Below, piece after piece: positions 1 to 11,806 of a stretch of 64,000 nucleotides of DNA (position 1 is the first letter of the stretch; each line of letters starts with the position of its first letter). The position numbers and the translations under genes are program-made. Under the pieces are notes generated by a model. That model ran no database searches and had not been told where the DNA came from. It was given only the letters and a program-made list of their open reading frames with translations. Location: assembly GCA_947179485.1 (NCBI GenBank), contig OX359245.1:7421001-7485000 (forward strand). Direction: 5' to 3'. This DNA is from Allacma fusca (lineage: Eukaryota; Arthropoda; Collembola; Symphypleona; Sminthuridae).

Positions 1-37
1 TTTCCAAGCGTTTTTCGGGCGCCAGCCTCCAGCTCCC

Positions 38-625
38 ATGCTAAACTCGATCCCTAATTCCCTTTTAAGTATTACTCAGTTGAGTCCGAATCAAGTAAAA
101 ATTATGCATCAGCGAATTGCTCAATTAATTCGCAAAGCTCAGATTCAGGCCAAGGAAAAGTTTGATGCGCAATACAGACCCTTTGAATATAAAGTTGGTT
201 CCCACGTTAGATTTTACTTACCACAGCGTAAAGTTGGTCTTTCCGATAAATTACTCTGTAGGTGGATAGGCCCCTATACAATTGTAAGTATAGATAAGAA
301 CAATAATGCTGAGCTAGTTTTAACATTCCCTTCTCAAAGGTTGCGACCTAATGTCCGGTGTCATCTTTCACAGCTCAAGCTTATAAGTTTAGATTTAGGT
401 AATGGTATAATACACCCTGAGTATGTATACACAAGTGATGACCAAGATGAGTTTAACTCTTGGCTCAGTCATTTTCACTCCTCCGACTCTCCTGACATTT
501 CCACTCCATCATCTTCTGAAAGTGCGACTCGTGTTCCAGTTTTATCCAAAGTTTCGTCTCCATCTAAACTCCCACTTCCGGTGCGAAAATCTCAGCGATT
601 GATTGATAAAGCCAAACGTGTATAA
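38..625 (+). CDS. pol: Gypsy-type Pol polyprotein, integrase C-terminal part (partial)
   Basis: The reading frame carries the end of a Ty3/gypsy integrase, the DNA-joining enzyme of the element. The visible pattern is the GPY/F module: a basic helix, then a beta-rich stretch with KVGSHVRFYLPQRKVGLSDK and LLCRWIGPYTIV (about residues 52-84 counted from the first ATG), with a second conserved patch near RPNVRCHLSQLKLI. The catalytic core lies upstream, outside the window, so the ATG at 38 is probably internal. The C-terminal 60 residues are Ser/Pro-rich and end in a basic tail. It stops 22 bases before the next long ORF. Family assignment is firm; the true start is not visible. Confidence 0.85.
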   Translation: MLNSIPNSLLSITQLSPNQVKIMHQRIAQLIRKAQIQAKEKFDAQYRPFEYKVGSHVRFYLPQRKVGLSDKLLCRWIGPYTIVSIDKNNNAELVLTFPSQRLRPNVRCHLSQLKLISLDLGNGIIHPEYVYTSDDQDEFNSWLSHFHSSDSPDISTPSSSESATRVPVLSKVSSPSKLPLPVRKSQRLIDKAKRV

Positions 626-647
626 ATTTTTGCTATACTTACTTTAG

Positions 648-2543
648 TTGCCATACTGTGTCGTTTTACACATGCATCGTCATGAATTCTTCATCCCCCA
701 ACTCTCCAGCACCCCCGCAATATCCCACTCTCCAAGGCCAACTGACTCCTATGACTACGCTGGGAGTCAGGCCAATTTTCAAATTAGGAGAGAACCCTTG
801 GTCGCAGTTAGCTTCGGTTACACTCCCTACTCCATCCAATATCCCAGTTTATTGTCCGGTGGCCGAGTGTATTGTAAAAATTTTTCCCCTTCAGTTTTCG
901 GATGCAACTGGACAAGTCATTGCTGCAACGGATTGTTCAGTTCCCATCTACTCCAGAACTTTTCGTCACGTCGCCCTGGGACTTGTATTACCCAGTGCTG
1001 TGCCCTTGCTCATAGATCAATTGAGAGGTGCTTATTGTGCGGCAGCGTACCGCCAGGCTATAACATGGAAACAATTGTTGCATCAAATGAGGGATTCCCC
1101 AGCGGAATTCGTTCTGTCCACTCCAGTGATTTTAGTGGACCCTCAAATCCACATCGAAGTTTTTACCCAGTCAACACTCGAGCATCTCAAGGCAGTTCCG
1201 AAACAACGGAAGTTGCTCCCTACCTCGAGTCCTTTGACAAACGCGAAATATCATTGCCACAGTCGCCCGCCTATTCAAATGTCAGCTCCGAGTCACTCGC
1301 GAGCTCAGTTTTTAGTAGTTCCGCCAGAGATTCACCCCAACCCGGTACCTCCGGCGTGTCAAAATTTTTCCACCCCAAAAGTGACTCACCCCCAGTGTCA
1401 GTTCAAAAACCTGTCATTAATCCGACCCGCTCAAAGCGATCCAATTCGCGTGCGGAACGAGTCTCCTGCATATCGCCTTCCCTCCTTCGAAGTGCTCCGT
1501 TCGGGACTTCCGTCCACGACAGTTTCTTCCACAACGAGCATGATGAGCCGGCCTCCGCCCTCTTCGGAGAATCCGCCTCATCCCCGGGAATTATCGTCCC
1601 ACCTTCCGGGGACTCCTCAGATGACTCAGTCACATATGTCTCAACAGTTCCTGCTAAACGACAGAGGAGAATTTGTGGCCTCTCCACAAAGTTCACCACG
1701 CTCTGTGTTTTCTTCCTCATCTGCTCCGGCGGAGCGGCCCCACTGCCCCCGCCCGGAGGATGGAACAGCTTACCATCCCTCACACATGGATTCAGTCTCT
1801 CCAAAATGAACAAGCAACAGGCTCTTTCCAACCAAAAGTTGGTAATTCCTCCTCAAAGGTCAGTAAGTATTAACACGCTTCATTCTAAAGTTGCCCCAAA
1901 TCCTTTTCTCACTGACATAAATAAGAAAAAACGTGCTAATGCATTAAAAGTGATGGCTCTTGGAGCCGGTTTTGTGCTTGCTCCTCCCGTAATTGCTAAA
2001 GTGCTTGATTTTGTGCCTTCACCTTCTAATACCTTCAATCAAAACCTTCCTCCTCATCAACTTCTCAAAGAAGATGTTACTAGTGCGAGTGAAAGTATTA
2101 ATTTCAGCCCTAACGTGACCTTGTCTCCCATGGATCAAGCCATACAAGATTTCAAGTTGCTCCAACTCATGCTGATTGCCGACCCTAAAACTTTCAATTT
2201 CGAGAGCGTCATAAAGTCCACCCAAGCTACTCCAGCCCCTCCGACTGCACAAGAGCAGTCTTTCAAACTTCCAGTCATCCCTGCCGTCATTCCAACCCCT
2301 CAACTTGAAGTTGGCCTCGGCACTGGTGATTATAATTTGGAATTCAGAATTTTCTCCATAACTGGTATTGTTTTCTTTACTCTTTTTGGTTTACTTTTAA
2401 TCATTTACGGTTGTTACCGTTACCGCCGCACTTCTTCGCGTCAACACGGACACCTCCAGCAGGCCGTCTTCGTGTCAACTCCTGAAGATAATAACAACGC
2501 CCAGCATCCTGCTCCCGTTGTTACCTTCCCCCGTGCTTATTGA
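648..2543 (+). CDS. Env-like membrane protein ORF (631 aa as read)
   Basis: The 3' half of this frame looks like a type I membrane protein. A basic KRQRR patch (about residues 338-342) is followed by a hydrophobic run, FTTLCVFFLICSGGAA (about 349-364), that could serve as signal peptide. A second apolar segment lies at 434-452, and a strong transmembrane helix near 567-590 is followed by a basic stop-transfer RYRR and a short tail. The first ~340 residues are Ser/Pro/Cys-rich and overlap a different, better-looking frame, so they may not be translated. If so the membrane protein would be made from a spliced or internally started message. No furin site or fusion peptide of known errantivirus Env could be matched. 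Env-like is an inference from position and topology. Confidence 0.5.
   Translation: MPYCVVLHMHRHEFFIPQLSSTPAISHSPRPTDSYDYAGSQANFQIRREPLVAVSFGYTPYSIQYPSLLSGGRVYCKNFSPSVFGCNWTSHCCNGLFSSHLLQNFSSRRPGTCITQCCALAHRSIERCLLCGSVPPGYNMETIVASNEGFPSGIRSVHSSDFSGPSNPHRSFYPVNTRASQGSSETTEVAPYLESFDKREISLPQSPAYSNVSSESLASSVFSSSARDSPQPGTSGVSKFFHPKSDSPPVSVQKPVINPTRSKRSNSRAERVSCISPSLLRSAPFGTSVHDSFFHNEHDEPASALFGESASSPGIIVPPSGDSSDDSVTYVSTVPAKRQRRICGLSTKFTTLCVFFLICSGGAAPLPPPGGWNSLPSLTHGFSLSKMNKQQALSNQKLVIPPQRSVSINTLHSKVAPNPFLTDINKKKRANALKVMALGAGFVLAPPVIAKVLDFVPSPSNTFNQNLPPHQLLKEDVTSASESINFSPNVTLSPMDQAIQDFKLLQLMLIADPKTFNFESVIKSTQATPAPPTAQEQSFKLPVIPAVIPTPQLEVGLGTGDYNLEFRIFSITGIVFFTLFGLLLIIYGCYRYRRTSSRQHGHLQQAVFVSTPEDNNNAQHPAPVVTFPRAY
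658..1809 (+). CDS. Unassigned 383-aa ORF overlapping the Env-like ORF
   Basis: This ORF lies directly after pol and overlaps a longer ORF in another frame over almost its whole length. Residues about 45-190 have the mixed hydrophobic/polar composition of a folded domain, with alternating hydrophobic stretches such as HVALGLVLPSAVPLLIDQL. The remainder is Pro/Ser-rich and low in complexity. No known domain was recognised. Because the N-terminal half reads more like a real protein than the other frame does over the same bases, this is probably the coding frame between 658 and about 1650. It could be an accessory protein or the N-terminal part of a spliced or frameshifted third gene. Function unknown. 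Confidence 0.5.
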   Translation: MSFYTCIVMNSSSPNSPAPPQYPTLQGQLTPMTTLGVRPIFKLGENPWSQLASVTLPTPSNIPVYCPVAECIVKIFPLQFSDATGQVIAATDCSVPIYSRTFRHVALGLVLPSAVPLLIDQLRGAYCAAAYRQAITWKQLLHQMRDSPAEFVLSTPVILVDPQIHIEVFTQSTLEHLKAVPKQRKLLPTSSPLTNAKYHCHSRPPIQMSAPSHSRAQFLVVPPEIHPNPVPPACQNFSTPKVTHPQCQFKNLSLIRPAQSDPIRVRNESPAYRLPSFEVLRSGLPSTTVSSTTSMMSRPPPSSENPPHPRELSSHLPGTPQMTQSHMSQQFLLNDRGEFVASPQSSPRSVFSSSSAPAERPHCPRPEDGTAYHPSHMDSVSPK

Positions 2544-2909
2544 CTTTCATCAATAAAGTGCTTGTGTATATAAAAGTGTGGTGTTAAAAATATTTTTAGT
2601 CAGTGCTTTTGGTACTTAGAATTATGAAATTAATCAAATTGTCATAGTTTTAAGTGGCTTCCGATTGTGAGGCAAACTTGATAATGTCTTCCTTGTAAAT
2701 TATCAAGTGTAAGTATAGATGAAAAATACAAAACCAATCTTTTGTCTCTCTTTTTCTCTTGCTGTAACTATCTACTCTATCATTTTCAGGTTTGTACTTT
2801 ACAAGTACTTATTATGGTATCATTTTGACATAATTTTGGTCATTTATATTTTATTCATGATAAAATTGTTCACATTTTGAGGACAAAATGTTTTTCTCGG
2901 ACCCCGGGA
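2544..2909 (+). other. 3' untranslated region of the first LTR element
   Basis: No ORF. An AATAAA at about 2552 follows the stop codon, and the segment runs to a short G-rich patch (CCCGGGA) just before the probable LTR start, where the polypurine tract would be expected. It is a poor polypurine tract by sequence. Confidence 0.5.
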
Positions 2910-3331
2910 TGTAAGGTATACATACATAGTTGTAAGAAGTGTAGTTGTAAGAAGTGATTTTAGTCATGTAATAAAATTGTTATTAGTGTTAAAGGTCAGC
3001 TCTAGCTGCGTCTAGAGCAGAGTAAAGAATCCCTGACGAGGGACTTCTCACGCTCCACTTTTGGACGCGTCTCATCTTATGAAATGATGTAATGATGTAT
3101 GAATCACACACGACAGTGTTAAAGTGTGTGCAAATCTTATTTGCAAACTTCAGTCTTAGACTGAGAGTTATTCCTTTCTGTTTGATTTTTAGAATCCTCT
3201 GAGATTCCCCTATTGTTCTATTTTTAAGTTTCTGAAGTTATTGTTGAAGTAATTATCATTTCGTTTTCAGTTTCATTTTGAATAAACAATCAGCCTTCGG
3301 GTTGTTTCATTCAATAATTCTCTGGATTACA
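2910..3331 (+). repeat. Probable 3' LTR of the first element
   Basis: The boundary is proposed from TGTAAGG at 2910 to GATTACA ending at 3331, giving TG...CA ends and 422 bp. The second LTR element in this window also begins TGTAAGG in its own sense, which supports the start. An AATAAA lies near 3281. The partner LTR is outside the window, so both ends are unverified. Confidence 0.5.
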
Positions 3332-6300
3332 TTTGAGACTTTTATTAATTGCTTTCATCCAATTAATTACATTTTTAGCACGATTCATAGTTAGTCAAGT
3401 TTGGAAAGTTACTCAAATGGAGTGACCTCATCTTGACCTTAATAATATAGAGACATTTCAGATGTGCAATTTTTCCCGAAATATTTATAAATTACACTAA
3501 TTTTTATTATGGAAAAACGAGAAAGTTTTCAAATAGAAAACTTTTATTTGAAATTCATTTTATTCCAATTTATTTGGGCTCATAGATATCTAATATGTAT
3601 GTTTATGGAACCATGTTTTGAATATTGTAACAAAATTATAGTAAGTACTATTACTCTGCGCCAGTAACAATATAGGGCTTCTTTTTTAGTAAGATCTCTT
3701 ACCTTCAAATAATATAAATATAAGGTCATTAACGAGTCCTCACAGCTCATTCTGAAAATATTAGTGATTTCACGCCAATCCAGCTATTTGAATTGATGGT
3801 TTTGGGGACACCTGTTCACAGATCAGTGAATTTTAAAATTCTAGAAAACTATAAATTATTCCTTTCCTTCAAAAACCCAACTTTCAAAGACTTTTGAATA
3901 TTTTGAATAGGGAAAATTAAGGGACCGATATTGAAAAATTCAAAAAAAGAAAATATTTTTTGATCGGAAACTTGGATTTCCATTCTATGTCAGAATTAGA
4001 AAAGAATATTTATTTTCCAATAATTACAACTCATTTTTCAATGCATGTGCTCACTTTGGTATGATAAGGGGCTTTCAAATGTTTGCACACAAGTTTAAGT
4101 TTAAAATAAGTTTTAACAATAAGTTTTAAAGTTTTGAAAAATACAGAATAATTATTACAGTTTGTATGCATGCGAACAATTCAACTACCAAATGAAGTCA
4201 ATAATTATCTAATTTCAATATTCAATCATGTCCATATGAAATAAACAACTGACGTGGAAACCATTAAAAACAAAATTTCATTCAATTCTTTATGTCAATT
4301 CTCGATGACCACAAACACTGAAAAGCATTGTGTTTCTAATTCCATATGCTGGAAAATGTATATCTGAAAACCACTTTAATTGTTAATACAAGGTGTATCG
4401 CTGGAAGCTTACTTGGTTATTCCAATTTTTAAAAATGAATGAAGTCGTAAATCCCGAATATGTTTATACAACAGTGTTTTAAATCTTTTTTTAACAAGTC
4501 AAATAGCAATGTCACTCAAAATCAAATATTAAAATTATTGAATACTTTTACCCCTTGCTGATGATTTAACGGTTATGTAGCTTCGGATATTAAATAAAAG
4601 TTTCAATACCAAATGCATTTTGAATTGTGTCACAAGCCTGATTATGTGTAACACATGGCAATATAACAAGCGGCGTTCAAATTCAAACCCTATTTTTCGT
4701 AGTGAAGAACCCGCTTAATTAGCGTGAAATTCTCGGGTTTTCAAGCGGAATTCATTTCATTGTCGCTTCCTAGCTAAAACTAATTCATTCGAATATTTTC
4801 TCAGTCAAATTTAGAAACTAAAGGAGGGATATTTAAATCAAAATTTGAAAATAAAATTCTCAAAGAAATTACGCTTGTACAAATATTTTTAAATTTAGCT
4901 AATTTAAATACTTAATTTATGGAAGAATTCAAAATGACGACAAAATTTAATTACCATCTATTTAATTTTACTACGAATGAAAATTAATTCTCCGAACATA
5001 GGCTTGAATAAATGAGTTAATCCGGACAAATGTTGAATAAAAAGTTCAACAAGCGGGAATCTTTGAGTTTTTACAGCAGAACTTGATTCTCAAATAAGTT
5101 TCGAAGTTCGTCCTAACAAAAATTATCAAAGCTGTAATCCGAATTGAGATGTTTTCCACAAAAAATCCTGGTGTACAAATTTTGGGAGAAGAATTTTGAG
5201 GTTGTACTTAAAATTTATACTGGAAGTTGACGTTTTCCTTATTTTAGGTAGAAATTGTTAAAAATCAAAAAAATTATACTAAAACCACTACGAAAAACGA
5301 ATTTCGCTTGCTCTACAAAATTTCAGGTAGCTTTGATGGATTTGGAAAATTTTGAAAGACGTAGATAAAAAACGTCCCAGAAAAATTCTTGAAAGATTTT
5401 ACGACAGGAAGCGGGATTTCCATTTTTATGTCACAACTCACAACATCCATTTAAAACAAATTTCATACAAAGCTTGGATCGAAAATAAATACTGAAACAG
5501 CCTGTTCTAAGATAATGTATGTTTCAAATCTTGGCTCAAATTAATTATAATTTTCAACTTGTCAAAGTTAGTGTTGTATCATTCTACTGGAGATAATTTT
5601 GCCGAATAAAGTGTGTAGTTATTTCAGAGGAAAACTCGCAAAACCTAATAACTGGCGCGGAACCTTGGCCTTTATAACCAATTGCATTTCACTGTCTATC
5701 TCGTTTCTCAATCTTTTAAATCAAACAATTGTCCTGAGCTAGGAATTGTCCCGTCCCGAACAGTAACCCATACCACTCCAAACCCCAGTTTTTTAAAGTG
5801 GCAAAGTTTGATTAAAAAATGGGTTTTTAAACAGTTTTCGGGGAATACTCTGCAGGCTATCATAGAACAATAAATTTTGTGCATCGCATTTTCAAAACTT
5901 GCTTTACTATTTCAAAGAATTTTTGAGCCCGTATTTTAAACTAGTGATTCAACACAAAATTTATTGCGTGGCGTCCAAGCTCTAGTTTACGGGTCGAAGG
6001 ATCACTTAGTTGGCAAGAACGCATCCGTTTTTTATTGGGATTTCATACCATTTCCCCTTTCTTGCTAAATTTAAGTCGGATATTTTCCCAGTAAAATTTA
6101 GAAACTGAAGGAGGCATATTTCAATTAGAATTTAAAACTAAAATTCTTAATATGATCCCGCTTGAAGATTTAGTTTTACAATAAGCAAGTTTAGATACAC
6201 ATAAATTAGGAAGAAATTTAAAATGACTTCAAAAATTTATTAGTCCATTTAATTTGATTACAAATTAAAATTAGAAAGAAATTCCACATGACATCAAAAA

Positions 6301-8411
6301 TTTATTAGTCCATTTAATTTGATTACAAATTAAAATTAGAAAGAAATTCCAAATGACATCAAAAGTTTATTAGTCCATTTAATTTGATTACAAATTAAAA
6401 TTAGAAAGAAATTCCAAATGACAACTCAAATAATTAAATTAATCAAATTTAAAAACCTGCGCAAAATTTATTCAAATTTTTTAAATAAAAAAACTTGTTT
6501 TCCTCCCAATATAAGCTCGGATGAGTACATTGTTGGCGATTTTCTTGCAGTAATTTGGAAACTCTTAATAATAATGTTGTGGAAAAAGAGACTATGACAA
6601 TTGTTCATCTCTGCAGGTGCTGGAGGAAAAATGGGAAGAAATCGTTTCTCATATAATCGAAACTTCTTGTCTGTTTTGCAAAAGAATACAAAAAGGTACA
6701 TACTTTTCTCCGGCAATGTTAATTGCTATTTCATTCAACCTAATATTAGTTTCTGTTAGGTCTTCTATGGGGGAATTTTTTTTTAGTTCAGCGAAAGATT
6801 CCGTCGGGTCCCAAAATTCTCGGGAGGAAATACGTGTCCGGATCCTATCACGAAATACTAGGGACAATAAATATTTTTGTCAATTTAAGCAAAAATAATC
6901 TTAAGGTAAGAAATAATACCGGGACAATTTTAGTGCCCCGAAATTGTCCCGTTCCAAAACCATCGCGGCCCGTCCCGATCAGAATCCATCATTCCTGTTA
7001 TATGCAGTCATCAGTTTTAGCTCTAAACGAGATCTTGCTATGAAGATGCCTTTATTTTTTTGCAATCTTATTATTTTTTTAGTTCATCCTAAGCGCATAA
7101 TTTATTAAGTAAATGTGCATGACTTATCCTCGGACTAATAACAAAGGGGAGTGGAAAACATTCGAAGTGGCGTGAAAGTTCAAATCTGATGAAACTCCAC
7201 TGGAGATACTTTTAAAATCGTGAATGTTCCGGCTATTTTTCAGAGTTTGTTTTATTATACCAAAACGTTATTATTTGTAGTTTTAGTTAGTGGTTTATAG
7301 CAGTTATTATCTCAGAACCAAACAACTTCGTAAATCCAAACTTATCCCCAATTGCAGACTGAATTTTAAGTGACGTCAGGTCGTTGGTTACTTTGAATTT
7401 AATAAAATTCATCGCCCCAGATTAAAAAATGTGCGTAACAATAGGAGCACCTGAATTCTTGTGTCCACACTTCAAATTGTAAATGGAAGAATTATAATGA
7501 AATTTTATTTTATTTTTAATAATTTTGAATTTTCAGTAAGAATATATTTTTAAATTTGAACCTTGTTACAACAGGATAAAATTTCTCAGCAACGTCTTTT
7601 AACCACTACATTATTATATATACTCGAGTTGGAGGTGTAATTAAAACGGAATCGAAAACTCTCCTCTAGTGATTGCACAAAAATTATTTAAATCGGGATG
7701 GAAATCATTGTTTAAAAAACCCTTGATTCAGTTCTTAATTTTTCTCACTTTTTTGTTTCTTGAATAATTTTGACACGCTTTTAAATTAAGACTTTAGTCT
7801 CGAATTTAGTACAGTCAATAATAATTTTTGTTTGAAATTCTAAAACTAAAGTTCACGTTAAAAATGTGTACTTTTTAAAACATGGTTCATAAAATATTTG
7901 ACTCACCCACGTTGTTGAATATTGAGTTCCAGCGTTTCTCAGATTTACTTTATTGACTCAGGACACAAGCGTTTCAAGTGAGAGTGTTACAATATAATTC
8001 TAATGATTACATGTCTTGAAACACATTTAATGGTCAAAGGAAGATTTTTTGTCCTTATATATTTGAAAAAGAGTAAAATAATAAATTTTGAATTTTGAAA
8101 TAAAGTGTAAGTACAATTGAACCCAATTCTTAAGGAACCGAATTGCGATATATTTCAAGCCCACGAAATAAATAAAATTATTCTAATATTGGGACGAATC
8201 CCCTTTACAGTTCTGCATCTTATGATTTTAAAGTAATGGCGTGTGCATTGGTTTCCTTGTTAATTGCTGGATACGAACCTTAAATTTCTGTTTTCATGAT
8301 TTTGAAATTTAGCTGCAAACATTTAATGCTGGTATTCCATATATATCAAAAACCCTGACAAATTCCAACCACCTTGCTTACTTTTCCATTAACAGAAAGT
8401 TTTCAGACAAC
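3332..8411. other. Non-coding region made of diverged long-repeat copies
   Basis: No gene was found. Ordered sequence blocks recur: AACTGACGTGGAAACC near 4247, CAAGGTGTATCGCTGG near 4390, TTTAGAAACTAAAGGAGG near 4810, then a second, diverged run near 5648-6260. Blocks near 7300 and from 7690 onward recur near 26260, 29920 and 31985-33110. These are old copies of one repeat family (see findings). Confidence 0.6.
6223..6417. repeat. 65-bp tandem repeat, three units
   Basis: Units start at ATGACTTC/ATGACATC at 6223, 6288 and 6353, with a partial fourth from 6418, each exactly 65 bp apart and nearly identical. They lie inside a copy of the larger repeat family. Confidence 0.95.
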
Positions 8412-8413
8412 TA

Positions 8414-9045
8414 CAGTGAATTCCCCATATAGTGGTTCCATCTTAGATTGCATTCCCCCTTTACTGGCATCAAAAAATCCTCCCTAGAGATTTGCAATGT
8501 TAAAGGTATACAGTATAGTGGTACCCGTTATAGTGGTATTCCCTCTATAATGTCACTATTATGTGTTACCGTGGCTCAGACAATGCGAAATTATAATGGC
8601 AGTTGGCAAAAAATTAGCTATGTAATGGCTAAAAAAGCATTACATTTTTAGCTTGGCTCACTTGTAATAAGTTTTAATTCATTGTTGAGTTTTTAAAATA
8701 AATTGAATTATTTATATTGAACATTTAAAATGCATTTAAGCAAAACCTCAAATTGAAAAAACCGCCGTGTACACAGTGGAAGTAATTCCCATTTCCATAA
8801 TTCCATGAATCCAGAGTATGAGGAAACCTAAAGTTACTGAATATCTTAAACTCAATGAAGCTTAGCATACCTCATAATTTTAAGTATTCTTTAACAATAA
8901 ATAAATTTAAAAATATATTTAGTTACAGTTATTATCTGTAAACATTAATAGTATATAGTAAGCTATTAATAACATACAGTGGCATCCCTATATAGTGACA
9001 GGAATTTGTCACTCCCTTGGAAACCACTATATAGGGAATTCACTG
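8414..9045. mobile_element. pogo/Tigger-like MITE (632 bp), TA target duplication
   Basis: The left end CAGTGAATTCCCCATATAGT is mirrored by a right end whose reverse complement is CAGTGAATTCCCTATATAGT. Both are flanked by TA (8412-8413 and 9046-9047). CAGTG termini with TA duplication fit the pogo/Tigger branch of Tc1/mariner. There is no transposase ORF, only short spurious frames, so it is non-autonomous. A related segment at about 32.7 kb has no insert at the matching site. Confidence 0.88.
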
Positions 9046-9047
9046 TA

Positions 9048-10963
9048 AGTGGAACAAATTCATACACATTTTAAAAAACGATTTTCTTGATTTAATATTT
9101 GCAGAAAGTGTACAATAAAAGTTTTTATTTACCCCATAAAACAACTAGTTATTAACCTTGTCTAATAATGTTCTCTTCTCAAGGAATTTACTACATCGTT
9201 CACTGATTTCTTGTTATCTGATATAATTCTCAAATAACTGTTGTCATTGTCGTTTAAAATTTGTGGTGTGGCGTGTAAGCTCATATATTTATTGAATGTG
9301 TATTATCCAATATTCATCAATAGTTACTTTGTATTTATTTTATTCTCACAGCATAGATGTTACTGAATGGGACTAATTTCATTAGCCGACTGTTCAATGA
9401 AAAATTACAAAATCAGAAACTTCATTTTTCCGGATTCGTTCGAAAATTACTTGAATGGTAATTTCATTGCTCCTTTTTTCGTTTATGTCGCAACATTATC
9501 CATTGATACAAGTTACATGGTGTGTTAATTTTTATCACATAGTATGTATTAATGTACGTATTAATAGTATAACTGCTTTACCATCCAACTACGTATAAAT
9601 GAACTGCTATTCTTGGAACAAATAAACAACTGGCTTGGAAGCTTAGCCATTTAAAACAACAATTGATTCAGCTCTTTGTCTCAATTCTCACTAACCACAA
9701 TCACTCAAAGGAAACGTTTACCAATGTGTTTCTAATTGCATATGCTGGAGCATGCTTAATTGAAAGCTACACGCTAATACAAGGTGTATCGCTGGAATCT
9801 TTTGAGGCAAAATTTGGAAAACTAATGAAACCTTAGGAAGGAAAATTCAACTACGATTGTATAACAGAGTTTGAGCATTTTTTTACAAAATCTACTACCA
9901 GTGTTGTTTAGAAACGAAAATAAATATAATTGATGACTACTTTTACCCCTTGATGATGAGTTATTAATTAAGTTAAAAATTGGTCTTGAAGAACAATGTG
10001 TAGAACATACTGAAGTATTAAAAATTCTTGTAGCACGCATATTCGAAACTTGATTGTCAAATTCAAAGAACAATATCCAATTGTTTGTGAATCATTTAAT
10101 TTAATTATCAAGATTTATACTATCTACCAAAAGCTAATTCGGATGTTTTTCCAGTCTAATTTGAAGACTAACGTAGGGATTTTAAATCAAAATCTGAAAA
10201 AAATATTCTTAATGAAATCATGCTTGAACGTTGATTTTTAAAATAAGCATATTTAAATACACACAAATTATAAAACATTCGAAATGACGTCAAGAATTAA
10301 TTACATATTTAATTTAACGACGAATGACAATGCAGTCATCAAACCTAGGCTTGAATAATTGACTCTGCCCGGAAAAATTTAGAATGCAAAAGTTCAAGGG
10401 ACCGGAAAATTTTGAATTTTTGCTTGCAGCACTTGATCGTCAATTAGTTTTTCCAGACGTTCATTATCAATTCTTTAATTTCAAAAGGAATCCATTTTTT
10501 ATTTCTACCTATTAAAAGCTGGTTTTAATTTTCTGTACTTGTAGTAATTTGGAATTTAAAATCTCCAAAATACTTGAAAGCTTCGCTGACAAAAACTAAC
10601 TACAATTAACTTCAATTTAATATTTGTCATTGGAAGCATTCGTACTTTTTCAGCCAAACATTTCTTGAGAAATTTTATTGTTTCAGGATCCGCGTCTTTG
10701 TATGACTTATACCAGCAATACTTTCTTTAGGCTGTCTGGGTTCTACAACTCTCGAGAGTTGAGGGTAGTCTTTTATGTAATCTATATGTCAAGTTTTAAA
10801 GCTAGCGTTGCCGAATTTCGCGGGAACAAAAATTATCAAACTTGTCATCCGAGACTTCTCCCAATTAAAAATCCTGATGTCCAAATTTTGTAGAACAATT
10901 TTGAGGGTGCACTTAAAATGTATAATGATTTTAAAGTAGTAAATTTTAAAATCATGCATTAAG
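9048..10963. other. Non-coding region, repeat-family copy
   Basis: No gene. It continues the repeat copy interrupted by the MITE (matching 32740-33110) and then holds another ordered copy: GGCTTGGAAGCTTAGCC near 9633, ATATGCTGGAGCATGC near 9737, CAAGGTGTATCGCTGG near 9779, and the AATTTGAAGACTAACG block near 10160. Confidence 0.6.
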
Positions 10964-10971
10964 CGTAGAAT

Positions 10972-11798
10972 TAGAGCTACTTTTGGGATCGGGATACATC
11001 CGGGAATTGGGTTCGGGATCGGGAACGGGTTCGAGTTCGGGTGTCTAATTAATGTTCCCAAATACTTTGGGACCAGGTTCAAGAACATGCTCAGCAGACC
11101 CAGGATTACGGGATCGGGAACGGGTTTGGGAACGGGTTCAAGCTTGATGAAGGTATTTGTGTTCCCGCCGGGAACCGGGAACATCTTCGTTCCCGGGAAC
11201 TACGCATCCATCTAGCGGAGAAAAAAATACAAAGCATGCACGGCTTCCCTCGTTAAAGTGTTGAGATAATAATTTTACTTAAGCGACTTGAGCCGTTTCG
11301 CATATTGTCAGTTGGGATCGCATAGTAGTGGTATCCGCCTACTCTAACTTGCAAGATGAAAGTCATTGCAAAATTTTTAGTGGAAATCGTTTAAACCGTC
11401 TTCCTGCAGCTTTTTCTGCAACGCAGACCAGACGTTTAGTTTGATGACCATTTTTAATAGTGCCTAAATCTATTGTTTCATGGTACGCATGCATACGTAT
11501 TTCTAAATCAATAAAAATGGGAAGAAAAAAATGATTTACACTAACTGCACTGGTCCAGGGAACGAGTCCGGGTTCAAGGGATTCGGGATCGGGATTGGGA
11601 GCAAATTTTATCTGATTTCGGGTTCGGGATCGGGTTTGAGATCAACGATTCAAGCATATTTAATATCTGGGTTTTTGTGCACCCGATCCCAGCATTTCGG
11701 GAACGGGTTCGGGTGCGAGTCCAAAAATATTGATGACCTGATTTTGGGGATCGGGTTCGGGAATGGGATCAAACTTTTCGTTCCCACAAGTAGCTCTA
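10972..11798. mobile_element. hAT-like non-autonomous element with GGTTCGGGATC subterminal words
   Basis: Inverted ends TAGAGCTACTTTTGGGA (left) and TAGAGCTACTTGTGGGA (right, reverse complement) are flanked by an 8-bp duplication with one mismatch (CGTAGAAT at 10964-10971, CTTAGAAT at 11799-11806). Both subterminal zones are packed with degenerate GGGTTCGGGATCGGG words. The small minus-strand ORF with FPIPNPIP-like repeats is a translation of these words, not a gene. No transposase. Confidence 0.8.
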
Positions 11799-11806
11799 CT
11801 TAGAAT

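Larger units (their letters stand above)
1..3331 (+). mobile_element. Ty3/gypsy-type LTR element, 3' part (5' end outside window)
   Basis: The window opens inside the pol gene of an LTR retrotransposon. In order it holds the integrase C-terminal (GPY/F-like) domain, two overlapping ORFs of which one ends in a membrane-anchored Env-like protein, a 3' untranslated stretch and a probable 3' LTR. Such a layout (pol followed by a third ORF with a transmembrane segment) is typical of Env-carrying gypsy-like elements. The 5' LTR, gag and most of pol lie to the left of base 1, so LTR pairing and target duplication cannot be checked here. Confidence 0.8.

Noticed and set aside
10789-11184. Pro-rich minus-strand ORF (PNPFPIPNPIP)
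   Set aside because: Direct translation of the GGTTCGGGATC subterminal words of a hAT-like element.
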